This document shows, piece by piece, positions 18,708 to 27,411 of a stretch of DNA of 64,000 nucleotides (position 1 is its first letter; every line of letters starts with the position of its first letter). The stretch is from positions 1,035,001 to 1,099,000 of the forward strand of contig NZ_CP135076.1 of the NCBI RefSeq assembly GCF_032229225.1. The letters run 5' to 3'. Origin of the DNA: Stakelama saccharophila (GTDB taxonomy: Bacteria; Pseudomonadota; Alphaproteobacteria; Sphingomonadales; Sphingomonadaceae). Position numbers and translations under genes: made by a program. Below the pieces are notes generated by a model. It worked only from the letters and a program-made list of their open reading frames with translations, did no database searches and was not told the origin of the DNA.

Positions 18708-19010
18708 TCAGCGTGCGTCGAACGCCACGAATTCGTAGGCGATCGAGCCTTCGACCAGTGTTTCCCAGATGTCGCCGATCACGTCGTCCGGGATGCCGGC
18801 CTCGCGCGCATATGCCCGCGCATTGGCGATGACCTGGGCCTTGCGGTCCTCGTCGCGGACGGCGCCGCGTTCGGGCTTGATGCGGGCGGCGGCGTCCATA
18901 TAGCCGAAGCGCCGCGCGAGCAGGGCCACGAGCTGCCGGTCGACCTCGTCCACGCCGATGCGGACCTCGGCCATATTGGTGCAGTCTTGGGGATCGGGAA
19001 TCTGTGTCAT
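18708..19010 (-). CDS. Chorismate mutase, AroQ class, 100 aa
   Basis: A small all-helical chorismate mutase of the AroQ/PchB type, converting chorismate to prephenate for phenylalanine and tyrosine synthesis. The helix 1 segment VRIGVDEVDRQLVALLARRF contains the active-site arginines, and the later AGIPDDVIGDIWETLVEGSIAYE matches the third helix. The protein is a single domain with no prephenate dehydratase fusion and no signal peptide. PchB-like isochorismate pyruvate lyase is an alternative, but no salicylate genes are nearby. It is convergent with the Sua5 gene. Confidence 0.85.
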   Translation of the reverse strand: MTQIPDPQDCTNMAEVRIGVDEVDRQLVALLARRFGYMDAAARIKPERGAVRDEDRKAQVIANARAYAREAGIPDDVIGDIWETLVEGSIAYEFVAFDAR

Positions 19011-19048
19011 GATCGCGCTAGTGGCGTGCGTGCGTCCGGCTGTCCAGC

Positions 19049-19077
19049 TTGACTCGCCTGGGCGGTGCGGCTAACAG
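19049..19077 (+). promoter_or_regulatory. Sigma-70-type promoter for rpsD
   Basis: TTGACT at 19049-19054, a 17-bp spacer and TAACAG at 19072-19077 form a good housekeeping promoter. It leaves a 5' leader of about 130 nt before rpsD. In some bacteria S4 represses its own translation through such leaders, but no known structure was recognised here. Confidence 0.6.
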
Positions 19078-19216
19078 CCTCGGCTTCGCAATCGGCCCCG
19101 CACCCCGGTGAAGCGGTGGCCCTGCCGGCCTTGCGAGGCTCCAAGCAGGCGAAACCGGGATCGCGACCGCCACCGAACGGGCGGTCAACGTTGTTGGCAA
19201 TTGCAAAGGAATATTC

Positions 19217-19831
19217 ATGTCGAAGCGCAGCAGCGCCAAGTATAAGCTCGACCGCCGGATGGGCGAGAACATCTGGGGTCGCCCGAAGAGCCCGGTCAAC
19301 AAGCGCGAATACGGCCCCGGCCAGCACGGCCAGCGCCGCAAGGGCAAGATGTCGGACTTCGGCATTCAGCTCCGCGCCAAGCAGAAGCTCAAGGGCTATT
19401 ACGGCGACGTCACCGAAAAGCAGTTCAAGCGCGCCTACGAAGAAGCGTCGCGCATGAAGGGCGACACTTCGCAGAACCTGATCGGCCTGCTCGAGCAGCG
19501 GCTCGACATGGTCGTCTATCGCGCCAAGTTCGCGCCGACGATCTTCGCCGCGCGCCAGCTCGTCAATCACGGCCATATCCGGGTGAACGGCACCAAGTGC
19601 AACATCGCGTCGCGTCGCGTGGTGCCGGGCGACGAGATCACGCTGGGGACGAAGGCGCAGGAAATGGCGCTGGTGATCGAGGCGCAGAGCCTGCCCGAGC
19701 GCGACATTCCCGATTATGTCGCGCCGGACGGTGCGTCCAAGGTGACCTTCACCCGCGTGCCGCAGCTCGACGAGGTGCCGTATCCGGTGAAGATGGAACC
19801 GAACCTGGTGGTCGAATTCTATTCGCGCTGA
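19217..19831 (+). CDS. rpsD: 30S ribosomal protein S4, 204 aa
   Basis: S4 binds 16S rRNA early and nucleates assembly of the 30S body. The N-terminal [22 protein letters not shown] and the S4 RNA-binding domain (about residues 94-155: [32 protein letters not shown]) are canonical, as is the C-terminal NLVVEFYSR ending. The length is typical for alphaproteobacteria. It is a stand-alone transcription unit with its own promoter and terminator. Confidence 0.98.
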   Translation: MSKRSSAKYKLDRRMGENIWGRPKSPVNKREYGPGQHGQRRKGKMSDFGIQLRAKQKLKGYYGDVTEKQFKRAYEEASRMKGDTSQNLIGLLEQRLDMVVYRAKFAPTIFAARQLVNHGHIRVNGTKCNIASRRVVPGDEITLGTKAQEMALVIEAQSLPERDIPDYVAPDGASKVTFTRVPQLDEVPYPVKMEPNLVVEFYSR

Positions 19832-19857
19832 TCCGGTTTCCGGTCGAATACAGCAAG

Positions 19858-19886
19858 AGGGCGGTCCCGCCGGGGCCGCCCTTTTT
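19858..19886 (+). terminator. Rho-independent terminator of rpsD
   Basis: AGGGCGG at 19858-19864 pairs with CCGCCCT at 19876-19882, with inner CCC/GGG pairs extending the stem, and is followed by TTTTT. This is a textbook terminator 27 bp after the rpsD stop codon. Confidence 0.9.
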
Positions 19887-19983
19887 CGTTGGCGTTCGCC
19901 GACGGCGTGCGGAACGAAGCAGTCGACAGCGCCGCGACAGCCGCTAAGAATGACGGGAAAGACCATTCAGGGAGATACCACCC

Positions 19984-21633
19984 ATGCGCACCATGCTCGC
20001 CACGCTTCTGACCCTTTCGGCGACCGTCGCGCCGGCCGCGCTGAATGCGCAATCGGTCGCGCCGCCGCAAATCCCGGTCGAAACGCTGAAGACGGTGACA
20101 AAGACGCTGTCGTCGGATGAATATGGCGGGCGCGCGCCGGGGACCGAGGGCGCGGAAAAGACCATCGCCTATATCACCAAGCGCTTTCAGGAAGCGGGCC
20201 TGAAGCCGGGCAATCACGGCAAGTGGACGCAGGACGTGCCGCTGGTGGAAATTACCGCGCAGGACGTGCAGCCGCTGACCTTCACCGGCGGCAAGCAGCC
20301 GCTGAGCTTCGATTATCGCAACGACATGGTGGTCGCGACCTACCGCGTCACGCCGAAGATCAATCTGGAAAACAGCGATGTGGTCTTCGTCGGCTATGGC
20401 ATCAACGCGCCGGAGCGCGGCTGGAACGATTATGCCGGTGTCGATGTGAAGGGCAAGACGGTCGTCATCCTGGTCAACGATCCCGACTGGCAGCAGTCGG
20501 ATTTGAAGGGCACGTTCAATGGCCGCGAGATGACCTATTACGGGCGCTGGACATACAAGTATGAAGAGGCGGCGCGGCAGGGTGCCGCGGCCGCGATCAT
20601 CGTCCACCAGACCGAACCCGCCGCCTATGGCTGGAATGTCGTGCAATCGTCCTGGACCGGCCCGCAACTCGAACAGGACACGCCCGGCGATCATATGGAT
20701 CAGTCGAAGGCAATCGGCTGGATCCAGCTCGACGCGGCGAAGCAGCTCTTCGCAAGCGCCGGCAAGGATTTCGCGGCGCTTTCCGCGGCGGCGGGGAAGA
20801 AGGGGTTCCACGCCGTGCCGCTGGGTGTCGAGGCATCGACATCGTTCGTCAACACCATCCGGCGACAGGCGTCGAAGAATGTCGTCGGCATCCTGCCGGG
20901 GACGAAGCGTCCCGACGAGGTCGTGCTCTATTCGGCGCATTGGGATCATCTGGGGCACTGCGACCCGGTCGACGGCGACGACATCTGCAACGGCGCCGCC
21001 GACAATGCCAGCGGTATCGCCGGCCTGGTCGCGCTTGCCGAAGCCAATGCCGAGGCGGGCGCGACCGCCCGTTCGCAGGTGTTCCTCGCCGTGACTGCCG
21101 AGGAATCGGGGCTGCTGGGGTCGAAATACTATGCCGAAAATCCGGTCTATCCGCTCGCCAAGACGGTCGGCGGCGTCAATATGGACGTACTCAACCTGAT
21201 CGGACCGACGAAGGACTTCGTCATCACCGGCATCGGCAAGTCCGAGCTGGAGGATCTGGTCAAGCCGCTGGTCGCCGCGCAGAACCGTGTGATCAAACCC
21301 GAATCGCATCCGGAAGCGGGCCATTATTACCGGTCCGATCATTTCAGCTTCGCCAAGCTCGGCGTGCCGATGCTGTCGGCGGGCAGCGGCATCGACCTGG
21401 TCGACGGGGGCACCGCGGCGGGCAAGAAGGCGGAGGACGATTATACCGCCAACCGCTATCACCAGCCGAGCGACGAATATGATCCGAACTGGAACTGGCA
21501 GGGCGCCGTTCAGGACCTGCAGATCTATTACCAGCTCGGCCGCGAACTGGCCGACAGCGACCGGTGGCCGAACTGGTACCAGGGCACGGAATTCCGGGCG
21601 GTGCGCGACAAATCGCGAGCTGCGGTGCAATAA
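19984..21633 (+). CDS. Secreted M28-family zinc metallopeptidase, 549 aa
   Basis: A periplasmic or exported aminopeptidase of family M28 with a signal peptide ending near residue 22 (LNAQS). A PA-type insert precedes the catalytic domain. Metal ligands and catalytic residues are visible: SAHWDHLG, ADNASGIAG, TAEESGLLG, NMDVLN and YRSDHFSFAK. It most likely cleaves N-terminal residues from peptides outside the cytoplasm. The ribosome binding site GGGAG precedes the ATG. It is monocistronic as far as can be seen, although the agmatine genes follow 50 bp later in the same direction. Confidence 0.92.
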   Translation: MRTMLATLLTLSATVAPAALNAQSVAPPQIPVETLKTVTKTLSSDEYGGRAPGTEGAEKTIAYITKRFQEAGLKPGNHGKWTQDVPLVEITAQDVQPLTFTGGKQPLSFDYRNDMVVATYRVTPKINLENSDVVFVGYGINAPERGWNDYAGVDVKGKTVVILVNDPDWQQSDLKGTFNGREMTYYGRWTYKYEEAARQGAAAAIIVHQTEPAAYGWNVVQSSWTGPQLEQDTPGDHMDQSKAIGWIQLDAAKQLFASAGKDFAALSAAAGKKGFHAVPLGVEASTSFVNTIRRQASKNVVGILPGTKRPDEVVLYSAHWDHLGHCDPVDGDDICNGAADNASGIAGLVALAEANAEAGATARSQVFLAVTAEESGLLGSKYYAENPVYPLAKTVGGVNMDVLNLIGPTKDFVITGIGKSELEDLVKPLVAAQNRVIKPESHPEAGHYYRSDHFSFAKLGVPMLSAGSGIDLVDGGTAAGKKAEDDYTANRYHQPSDEYDPNWNWQGAVQDLQIYYQLGRELADSDRWPNWYQGTEFRAVRDKSRAAVQ

Positions 21634-21683
21634 GGCGGTAATGGGTCTTTGCGGGACCGGTCATTGGCCCTAGGAACGCCGAA

Positions 21684-22670
21684 ATGACGAAGGGACCTCC
21701 GCCTCCGCCACCGGAATGGGCGCGCCACAGCGCGGTGTGGATCGGCTTTCCGAGCCATCCCGAGCTGTGGGGCCGCGATCTCGATTCAGCCCGGCGCGAG
21801 GTGACCGACTTCGCGGAGGCGGTGCACGCCGACGGCGCCGGCGAGAAGGTGATCCTGGTCACCGCCGATACCGAAGCGGCGACCGCTGCGCATATCATGG
21901 CGGGCGATATCGCCGACGTGGCGATCGAAACCTTCGGCGATATCTGGCTGCGCGACACGGCCGCGATCGTTGGTGGGGACGGCAAGGCGCACGATTTCGG
22001 CTTCAACGGCTGGGGCGGCAAATACGACCTGCCCGGCGACGACGATGTCGGCGCGCGGCTGGCACAGCAGCACGGCCTGACCGTCGTCGAGCATGACTGG
22101 GTGCTGGAAGGCGGGGCGATCGACGGGGACGGCACCGGCCTGGCGGTCACGACGCGCCAATGCCTTTTGAACCGCAACCGCAATCCTGGCATGAGCGAGG
22201 CCGAGGTCGAGGACCGGCTTCACCGCGATCTGGGTTATGACCGCGTGCTGTGGCTCGGCGACGGCCTGGTGGGCGACCATACCGACGGCCATGTCGACAA
22301 TCTGGCGCGGTTCGTCGGCGAAAACCGGCTGGCGGTGCCCGAACCGGACGACAACGATCCCAACTGGCACGTCTATCAATCGGCGGCGCGCACGGCGGAG
22401 ATATTCGGCGTGGAGGTCGTGCGGGTGCCCTCGCCGGGGCGTGTCCTCAACAAGGGGGCGGAGGTCGTGCCGGCGAGCTATATGAATTTCTATATCGGCA
22501 ATGCGGCGGTCGTCGTGCCGCTATACGGCCAACGGGCGGACCACCGCGCGGTGGCGGCGTTCGAGGCCCTGTTCCCCGAACATCAGGTGGTGGGCCTGCG
22601 CGCCGATCATATATTGACGGGTGGCGGCAGCTTTCATTGCATCAGCCAGCAGATTCCGCGCCGCCGCTGA
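21684..22670 (+). CDS. aguA: Agmatine deiminase, 328 aa
   Basis: AguA hydrolyses agmatine to N-carbamoylputrescine and ammonia. The family motifs are clear: EWARHSAVWIGFPSHPELWG at the N-terminus, TFGDIWLRDTA, GFNGWGGKYDLPGDD, LEGGAIDGDGTG, GDHTDGHVDN (catalytic His) and the C-terminal TGGGSFHCISQQIP with the nucleophile Cys319. The length is slightly short of the 340-370 of many homologues, which is normal in sphingomonads. It is followed by aguB after 29 bp, giving the complete two-step agmatine-to-putrescine route. Confidence 0.95.
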   Translation: MTKGPPPPPPEWARHSAVWIGFPSHPELWGRDLDSARREVTDFAEAVHADGAGEKVILVTADTEAATAAHIMAGDIADVAIETFGDIWLRDTAAIVGGDGKAHDFGFNGWGGKYDLPGDDDVGARLAQQHGLTVVEHDWVLEGGAIDGDGTGLAVTTRQCLLNRNRNPGMSEAEVEDRLHRDLGYDRVLWLGDGLVGDHTDGHVDNLARFVGENRLAVPEPDDNDPNWHVYQSAARTAEIFGVEVVRVPSPGRVLNKGAEVVPASYMNFYIGNAAVVVPLYGQRADHRAVAAFEALFPEHQVVGLRADHILTGGGSFHCISQQIPRRR

Positions 22671-22699
22671 CGCCCGCACGCGCCCGCAAGGAGTTTTCC

Positions 22700-23548
22700 A
22701 TGACCGAGATAACCGTCGCCGCGCTGCAGCTCGGCTTCACCGACGATATCGACGCCAATATCGCCCGTGTGTCCGAACTGGTGCGCGAAGCCGCGGCCGG
22801 CGGCGCGCAGGTGGTGCTGCCGCCCGAACTGTTCGAGGGCGAATATTTCTGCCGCGTCGAGGATGAGGGCCTGTTCGCCAATGCGCGGCCGGTGGGCGAG
22901 CACAAGGCGGTGCTGGCGATGCGCAAGCTCGCCGCCGAACTCGAAATCCATATCCCGACCAGCTTCTTCGAAGCCGATGGCCCGCATCATTATAACAGCC
23001 TGGCGATGATCGGCCCCGATGGCGGCGTCGCCGGCGTCTATCGCAAGGCGCACATTCCCGACGGGCCGGGATATGAGGAAAAATTCTATTTCCGCCCCGG
23101 CAATACCGGGTTCAAGGTGTGGGACGCGTCGCAAGCGAAGCTGGGTGTCGGCATCTGCTGGGACCAATGGTATCCCGAAACGGCGCGCGCGATGATGCTG
23201 ATGGGGGCCGAACTTTTATTCTACCCCACCGCCATCGGCAGCGAGCCGCACGATGCCGATCTGGACACCAGCCGGCTCTGGCGGCGCGCGATGATCGGCC
23301 ATGCGGTATCGAACGTGGTGCCGGTGATCGCCGCCAACCGCATCGGCACCGAGCACGGGCAGACCTTTTACGGCCACAGCTTCATCTGCGACGAACGCGG
23401 CGACCTACTTGCCGAATTCGGGGCGGAGGAGACCGGCGTGTTGAGCGCGACGATCGATCTCGATCGGGTGAAGCGGCACCGCGCGGCGTTCGGTTTCTTT
23501 CGCGACCGGCGGCCGGAACTATACGGCCGGCTGGTGCAGGATGTCTGA
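22700..23548 (+). CDS. aguB: N-carbamoylputrescine amidase, 282 aa
   Basis: A nitrilase-superfamily amidase that turns N-carbamoylputrescine into putrescine, carbon dioxide and ammonia. The catalytic triad is Glu43 (PPELFEGEYFC), Lys116 (YRKAHIPDG) and Cys153 (GVGICWDQWYPE). The remaining family segments EKFYFRPG and SFICDERG are also present. The AAGGAG ribosome binding site at 22687-22692 supports the start; the frame is open further upstream inside aguA, but that part is a shadow. It is the second gene of the aguAB unit. Confidence 0.95.
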   Translation: MTEITVAALQLGFTDDIDANIARVSELVREAAAGGAQVVLPPELFEGEYFCRVEDEGLFANARPVGEHKAVLAMRKLAAELEIHIPTSFFEADGPHHYNSLAMIGPDGGVAGVYRKAHIPDGPGYEEKFYFRPGNTGFKVWDASQAKLGVGICWDQWYPETARAMMLMGAELLFYPTAIGSEPHDADLDTSRLWRRAMIGHAVSNVVPVIAANRIGTEHGQTFYGHSFICDERGDLLAEFGAEETGVLSATIDLDRVKRHRAAFGFFRDRRPELYGRLVQDV

Positions 23549-23568
23549 ATCGGCGCGCCGGCGCCTGC

Positions 23569-23811
23569 TCAGCCGACATCCTCGCGGACGATCACGGGAT
23601 CGATGCAGCCATTTTCGAATCGCAACACCGCGATTTCCTGACGCGTCTTCGGCTCCTCCTCGAGCGGCTTGACGTGAAGCGCGGTCGACGGCTCGGTAAC
23701 CTCCTTCACGTCCGCGGTCTGGCACATCGGCCTGGCCGCCGCGCTGCCGCCGGCCGGCACGGCCGTCGATTGGGACACCGCGAGCGCGGCTAGCAGCGTA
23801 AGAAAGGACAT
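23569..23811 (-). CDS. Small exported hypothetical protein, 80 aa
   Basis: I do not recognise a family. The first 20 or so residues, MSFLTLLAALAVSQSTAVPA, look like a signal peptide. The mature part is about 60 residues, acidic, with two cysteines (PMCQT and ENGCID) that could form a disulfide in the periplasm. A GGGAGAA ribosome binding site precedes the ATG at 23811. It lies downstream of the uracil-DNA glycosylase gene with a 50-bp gap and could be co-transcribed with it. Confidence 0.55.
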   Translation of the reverse strand: MSFLTLLAALAVSQSTAVPAGGSAAARPMCQTADVKEVTEPSTALHVKPLEEEPKTRQEIAVLRFENGCIDPVIVREDVG

Positions 23812-23861
23812 GGGCGTTCTCCCGACCGACGACGGCATCATGGCATGGCCGGCGTCGATCG

Positions 23862-24521
23862 TCAGGACGGACCGCGATGCGCCAGCGCCTGCGCGAACAC
23901 CGCCTCGAACATTTCGGGCGTCAGGCGACGAGTATTCGTGTTGTAGCGCGAGCAATGATAGCTATCGACCAGCACGATCCGCCCGCTCAGCCGGTGCTCC
24001 GCACCATGCGCGAATTTCCGATCGGACAGTTTCTCGCCAAAGGCACGCAGCACCGAATCGTGCGCGATCCGGCCGAGCGCTACGAGCACGCGCAGGTCGG
24101 GCAGCGCCTCGATCTGCCGATCCAGGAACGGACGACAGGTGGCGATTTCCCTGGGCGTCGGCTTGTTCTGCGGCGGCAGACAGCGCACCGCGTTGACGAT
24201 CACCGCACCGTGCAACGCCAGTCCGTCGTCGGGTCGCGAGGCATAGGTGCCGTGCGACAGGCCGAACTTGTCCAGTGTCGCGAACAGCAGGTCGCCGGCA
24301 TAGTCGCCGGTAAAGGGCCGCCCGGTGCGATTGGCGCCGTGCTTGCCCGGTGCCAGGCCGATGATGCCGAGCCAGGCCCGTTCGTCGCCGAAGGCATGAA
24401 CCGGCGCGTTCCACCAATCGGGATGCTCCGCGCGCAGATCGCGCCGCAGATCCACCAGCCGGGGGCAGCGCGGGCAATCATGCGGTGGCTCGGTATGGGG
24501 CAGGGGGCTGGCGACGGACAT
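23862..24521 (-). CDS. Uracil-DNA glycosylase, family 5 (UDGb-like), 219 aa
   Basis: A family 5 uracil-DNA glycosylase, which removes uracil and some other deaminated bases. Motif 1 is GLAPGKHGANRTGRPFTGD and the later segment VDSYHCSRYNTNTRRLT matches the HPS-type motif of this family. Four cysteines at CPRC, VRCLP and TCRP are candidates for the iron-sulfur cluster typical of families 4 and 5. The ATG at 24521 was chosen; an ATG at 24548 would share its first bases with the divergent folK start, and either is possible. It is divergent from folK with at most 25 bp between them. Confidence 0.85.
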   Translation of the reverse strand: MSVASPLPHTEPPHDCPRCPRLVDLRRDLRAEHPDWWNAPVHAFGDERAWLGIIGLAPGKHGANRTGRPFTGDYAGDLLFATLDKFGLSHGTYASRPDDGLALHGAVIVNAVRCLPPQNKPTPREIATCRPFLDRQIEALPDLRVLVALGRIAHDSVLRAFGEKLSDRKFAHGAEHRLSGRIVLVDSYHCSRYNTNTRRLTPEMFEAVFAQALAHRGPS

Positions 24522-24546
24522 CGCAGCGGGATAAGCGGGGCCGGCC

Positions 24547-25008
24547 ATGACGACAAGCTTCGCCATCGCGCTGGGATCGAACCGGCGCACGCGCCACGGC
24601 AGCCCGCAGGCGACGCTGCGGGCGGCGATCGCGCGCCTCGGAAGGGTCGTGGCGGTGTCGGAGATCATTGGCAGCGCCCCGGTCGGCCCGTCGGCCCGGC
24701 GCTTTGCCAATGCCGTGGCGATCATCGAGAGCGTCGAAGCCCCGCCCGATCTGCTCGCCCGGCTGAAGCGGCTGGAACGAGCCTTTGAGCGGCGGCCGGG
24801 CAGACGATGGGGCGCCCGATCGCTCGACTGCGATATCGTCCTGTGGTCCGGCGGCGCATGGTGCGGTCCCGGCCTGACGATACCGCATCCGTTCTTTCGC
24901 GAACGGCGCTTCGTGCTCGACCCGCTGGCGCAGGTCGCACCCGACTGGCGCGACCCGGTGAGCGGGCATACCGTGCGGCAGTTGCGCGCCCGCGCCAAAC
25001 GCGGTTGA
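24547..25008 (+). CDS. folK: 6-hydroxymethyl-7,8-dihydropterin pyrophosphokinase, 153 aa
   Basis: FolK transfers pyrophosphate from ATP to the pterin in folate synthesis. The recognisable motifs are IALGSNRRTRHG at the N-terminus, the RRPGRRWGARSLDCDIVLW segment with the metal-binding DCDI, and the closing PHPFFRERRFVLDPLAQVAP. The length is typical. It stands apart from other folate genes. Its stop codon overlaps the -35 element of the tRNA-Lys promoter, so the two transcription units are very tightly packed. Confidence 0.93.
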   Translation: MTTSFAIALGSNRRTRHGSPQATLRAAIARLGRVVAVSEIIGSAPVGPSARRFANAVAIIESVEAPPDLLARLKRLERAFERRPGRRWGARSLDCDIVLWSGGAWCGPGLTIPHPFFRERRFVLDPLAQVAPDWRDPVSGHTVRQLRARAKRG

Positions 25009-25033
25009 CCCCGCCCGCACCCGCGCCTACGTG
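25005..25033 (+). promoter_or_regulatory. Sigma-70-type promoter for tRNA-Lys
   Basis: TTGACC at 25005-25010 and TACGTG at 25028-25033 are spaced by 17 bp and place the start just before the tRNA at 25045. The -35 element contains the folK stop codon. Confidence 0.6.
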
Positions 25034-25044
25034 CTGTCGCCCAC

Positions 25045-25120
25045 GGGCCCTTAGCTCAGTCGGTAGAGCAACTGACTTTTAATCAGTAGGTCGCTGGTTC
25101 GAACCCAGCAGGGCTCACCA
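25045..25120 (+). tRNA. tRNA-Lys (anticodon TTT)
   Basis: A complete cloverleaf with acceptor GGGCCCT/AGGGCTC (one G-T pair), D arm GCTC/GAGC, anticodon loop CTTTTAA with anticodon TTT and T loop TTCGAAC. ACCA is encoded at the 3' end. Confidence 0.97.
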
Positions 25121-25491
25121 TTGTTCGAATGGTTTAGTGGATGTTGGGACGGCGCAGAAGCCGTGAAGTCAGCCGGGGCATCGACGAGGTGTCAGAGGCA
25201 GTCCGAATGGGATTCGCTCTCGGTGCGGACCAACTCCGACCCGTGTCCTGGTACTGGACGCTCGAGACGTCCTCAGAACGTGAGTCAGAAGCTTCGCTCC
25301 TTCTCCCGTCCGATCCCAGCCTGCTACTTCGCGGCCAGGCTGCTACTTCGCGGACGGCATAGCTTCGGTGGTGTGTTCTCCCATGCGCTGTAATGCGGCT
25401 CCACCCATCTTTGGCTGAACACGAATGAACGTGGGAATGCCGGGGCTCGCCTTCCAGAAAGCAAGAGAAAGGCTCGCTTTGCGCTTGCCGG
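25121..25491. other. Gene-free stretch between tRNA-Lys and tRNA-Glu
   Basis: This 371-bp region lies between the 3' ends of two convergent tRNA genes. No credible gene is visible. It contains a short direct repeat, CTGCTACTTCGCGG at 25321-25334 and again at 25340-25353. The base composition looks slightly lower in G+C than the flanks. A decayed insertion next to a tRNA is possible but no attachment-site duplication was found. Confidence 0.4.
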
Positions 25492-25567
25492 TGGTGACCC
25501 CTACGGGAATCGAACCCGTGTTTCAGCCGTGAAAGGGCCGCGTCCTAGACCGCTAGACGAAGGGGCC
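25492..25567 (-). tRNA. tRNA-Glu (anticodon TTC)
   Basis: The minus strand gives a complete tRNA with acceptor GGCCCCT, anticodon loop CTTTCAC (anticodon TTC), T loop TTCGATT and an encoded CCA end. It matches bacterial tRNA-Glu throughout. Confidence 0.97.
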
Positions 25568-25589
25568 ATGCCGAAGCGTGGAAGGCCGC

Positions 25590-25618
25590 GACCTAGGCAA
25601 ATGCGCTCGTGGGGTCAA
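25590..25618 (-). promoter_or_regulatory. Sigma-70-type promoter for tRNA-Glu
   Basis: On the minus strand TTGACC (25613-25618) and TAGGTC (25590-25595) are separated by 17 bp, about 22 bp upstream of the tRNA. The same TTGAC-N17-TA pattern precedes tRNA-Lys, rpsD and rpmJ. Confidence 0.55.
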
Positions 25619-25637
25619 GCGCCCGGCCGCGCTTTTT

Positions 25638-27401
25638 TCAATCCGCCCAGGCCGCGTCATCCAGATGCAGTTCGGCGGCCGGCCGGGCCGCCCAATCGTC
25701 GATTCTGGCGCGGCCCGCCAGCCAGAGCTGGCGGTGGGGCGGCGCGCCCAGCAACGCCGTACCCAGCGGTGTCTCGGCCTGGCGAAAGCCCATTGCCTTG
25801 ATGCTGCGGCCATCGTCGCCGGCGACGATCGCGCGGACATGGCCGTTGCCCACCACATCGGCTTTCACCACCCGCACCGGCCCGGCCGCAACCCGGGGCG
25901 AGGGCCAGCCCATGCCATAGGGGCCGCCGACGTCGAGCGATTCGACAAGGGTCGGATTGATCCCCGCCGGTGCCAAAACGGCGTCCAGCAGCAGCGCCCG
26001 GTCCGCGACCGAGCGGGAGACCGCATCGCCCAGCCATGCGTCGAGGAAATCGGCGAAGGCGGAAACGGCGTCGGCATCGATGGTCAGCCCGGCCGCCATG
26101 GCGTGGCCGCCGCCGGCCCGGAGCAGGCCGCTGTCCTTTGCCGCCAGCACCGCCGCGCCGAGGTCGACGCCGGGGATCGATCGCCCCGATCCCTTGCCCG
26201 TGCCGTCCTCGTCGAGTGCGATCACGATGGCAGGGAGGCCGAATTTCTCCTTCAGGCGGCCGGCGACGATGCCAATAACGCCGGCATGCCAGCCACGCCC
26301 GGCCACCACGAGAACCGAGCGGTTCTGCTTCGAGCCGCAGATCGCTTCGGCCGCTTCCTGCACGGCGGCTTCGATCGCTCGCCGCTCTTCGTTGAGGCCG
26401 TCGAGTTCCCCGGCGATCGCGCGGGCTTCTTCCGGGTCGCGGGTGGTGAGAAGGCGAACGCCGAGGTCGGACCGGCCGACGCGGCCGCCGGCGTTGATCC
26501 GCGGCCCCAGCGCAAAGCCGCAGTCGCTGGCGGTCGGCGCGCGGGTCAGCCGTGATGCCTCGATCAGTGCGTTGATGCCGATATTGCGCCGCTGCGCCAT
26601 TACCTTCAGGCCCTGGGCGACGAAGGCGCGGTTGAGCCCCTTCAGGGCCGCCACATCGGCCACGGTGCCGAGCGCCACGAGATCGAGCAGGTCGAGCAGG
26701 CGCGGCTCGCGCCGCCCGGCGAAGAAGCCCCGCCGCCGCAGGGTGCGCAGCAATGCGGCCCCCAGCAGGAAAGCGACGCCCACCGCCGCGAGATGTCCGT
26801 GCGCGGCTCCGTCGACATCGTCGAGGCGGTTGGGATTTACCAGCGCATGCGCGACGGGGAGGGTGGCGGCGCATTTGTGATGGTCGACGACGATCACTTC
26901 GGCGTCTGCGGCGTGCGCCATCTCCAGCGCCTCGAACGCCTGGGCGCCGCAATCGACCGTCACGATCAAATCCGCGCCATCCCGCTTCAGCCGGACCAGT
27001 GCTTCGCCCGACGGACCGTATCCCTCCATCAGGCGATCGGGAATATAGACGCCGGGCGTAAGGCCGAGATCGCGCAACAGGCGCACCATCAGCGCTGCCG
27101 AGGTCGCGCCGTCGACATCATAGTCGCCGAACACCACCACCTTTTCACCGCGAGTTACGGCATCGGCAATCCGTTCGGCCGCGCGGTCCATGTCGCGAAA
27201 GATGGACGGATCGGGCATGAAGCCGCGGATGCTGGGTGCGCGGTGCGCGTCGAGTTCCTCCCGCCGGCACCCGCGCGCGAGCAGCAATTGGGTCAGAAGG
27301 TCGTCGGGCCGGAAAGCCGGATCACGAGCATCGGCGGCGAGACCGCGCCAGCGCCATGGCTGGCCGAGAATGGATCGCGTAATGTTGAGGACCGGCTCCA
27401 T
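25638..27401 (-). CDS. recJ: Single-stranded-DNA-specific exonuclease RecJ, 587 aa
   Basis: RecJ degrades single-stranded DNA 5' to 3' in RecF-pathway recombination and mismatch repair. The DHH-superfamily motifs are clear: FGDYDVDGATSAALM, VTVDCGA, VVDHHKC (DHH) and AHGHLAAVGVAF, followed by the DHHA1 domain with GGGHAMAAGLTID and the C-terminal OB-type domain. The length is typical. It is preceded on the same strand by the prolyl-hydroxylase-like gene 10 bp upstream, so the two may be co-transcribed. Confidence 0.95.
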   Translation of the reverse strand: MEPVLNITRSILGQPWRWRGLAADARDPAFRPDDLLTQLLLARGCRREELDAHRAPSIRGFMPDPSIFRDMDRAAERIADAVTRGEKVVVFGDYDVDGATSAALMVRLLRDLGLTPGVYIPDRLMEGYGPSGEALVRLKRDGADLIVTVDCGAQAFEALEMAHAADAEVIVVDHHKCAATLPVAHALVNPNRLDDVDGAAHGHLAAVGVAFLLGAALLRTLRRRGFFAGRREPRLLDLLDLVALGTVADVAALKGLNRAFVAQGLKVMAQRRNIGINALIEASRLTRAPTASDCGFALGPRINAGGRVGRSDLGVRLLTTRDPEEARAIAGELDGLNEERRAIEAAVQEAAEAICGSKQNRSVLVVAGRGWHAGVIGIVAGRLKEKFGLPAIVIALDEDGTGKGSGRSIPGVDLGAAVLAAKDSGLLRAGGGHAMAAGLTIDADAVSAFADFLDAWLGDAVSRSVADRALLLDAVLAPAGINPTLVESLDVGGPYGMGWPSPRVAAGPVRVVKADVVGNGHVRAIVAGDDGRSIKAMGFRQAETPLGTALLGAPPHRQLWLAGRARIDDWAARPAAELHLDDAAWAD

Positions 27402-27411
27402 GGCCGATGCC

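Noticed and set aside
25121..25393. Small frames after tRNA-Lys as genes
   Set aside because: They lack ribosome binding sites and any conserved-looking pattern.
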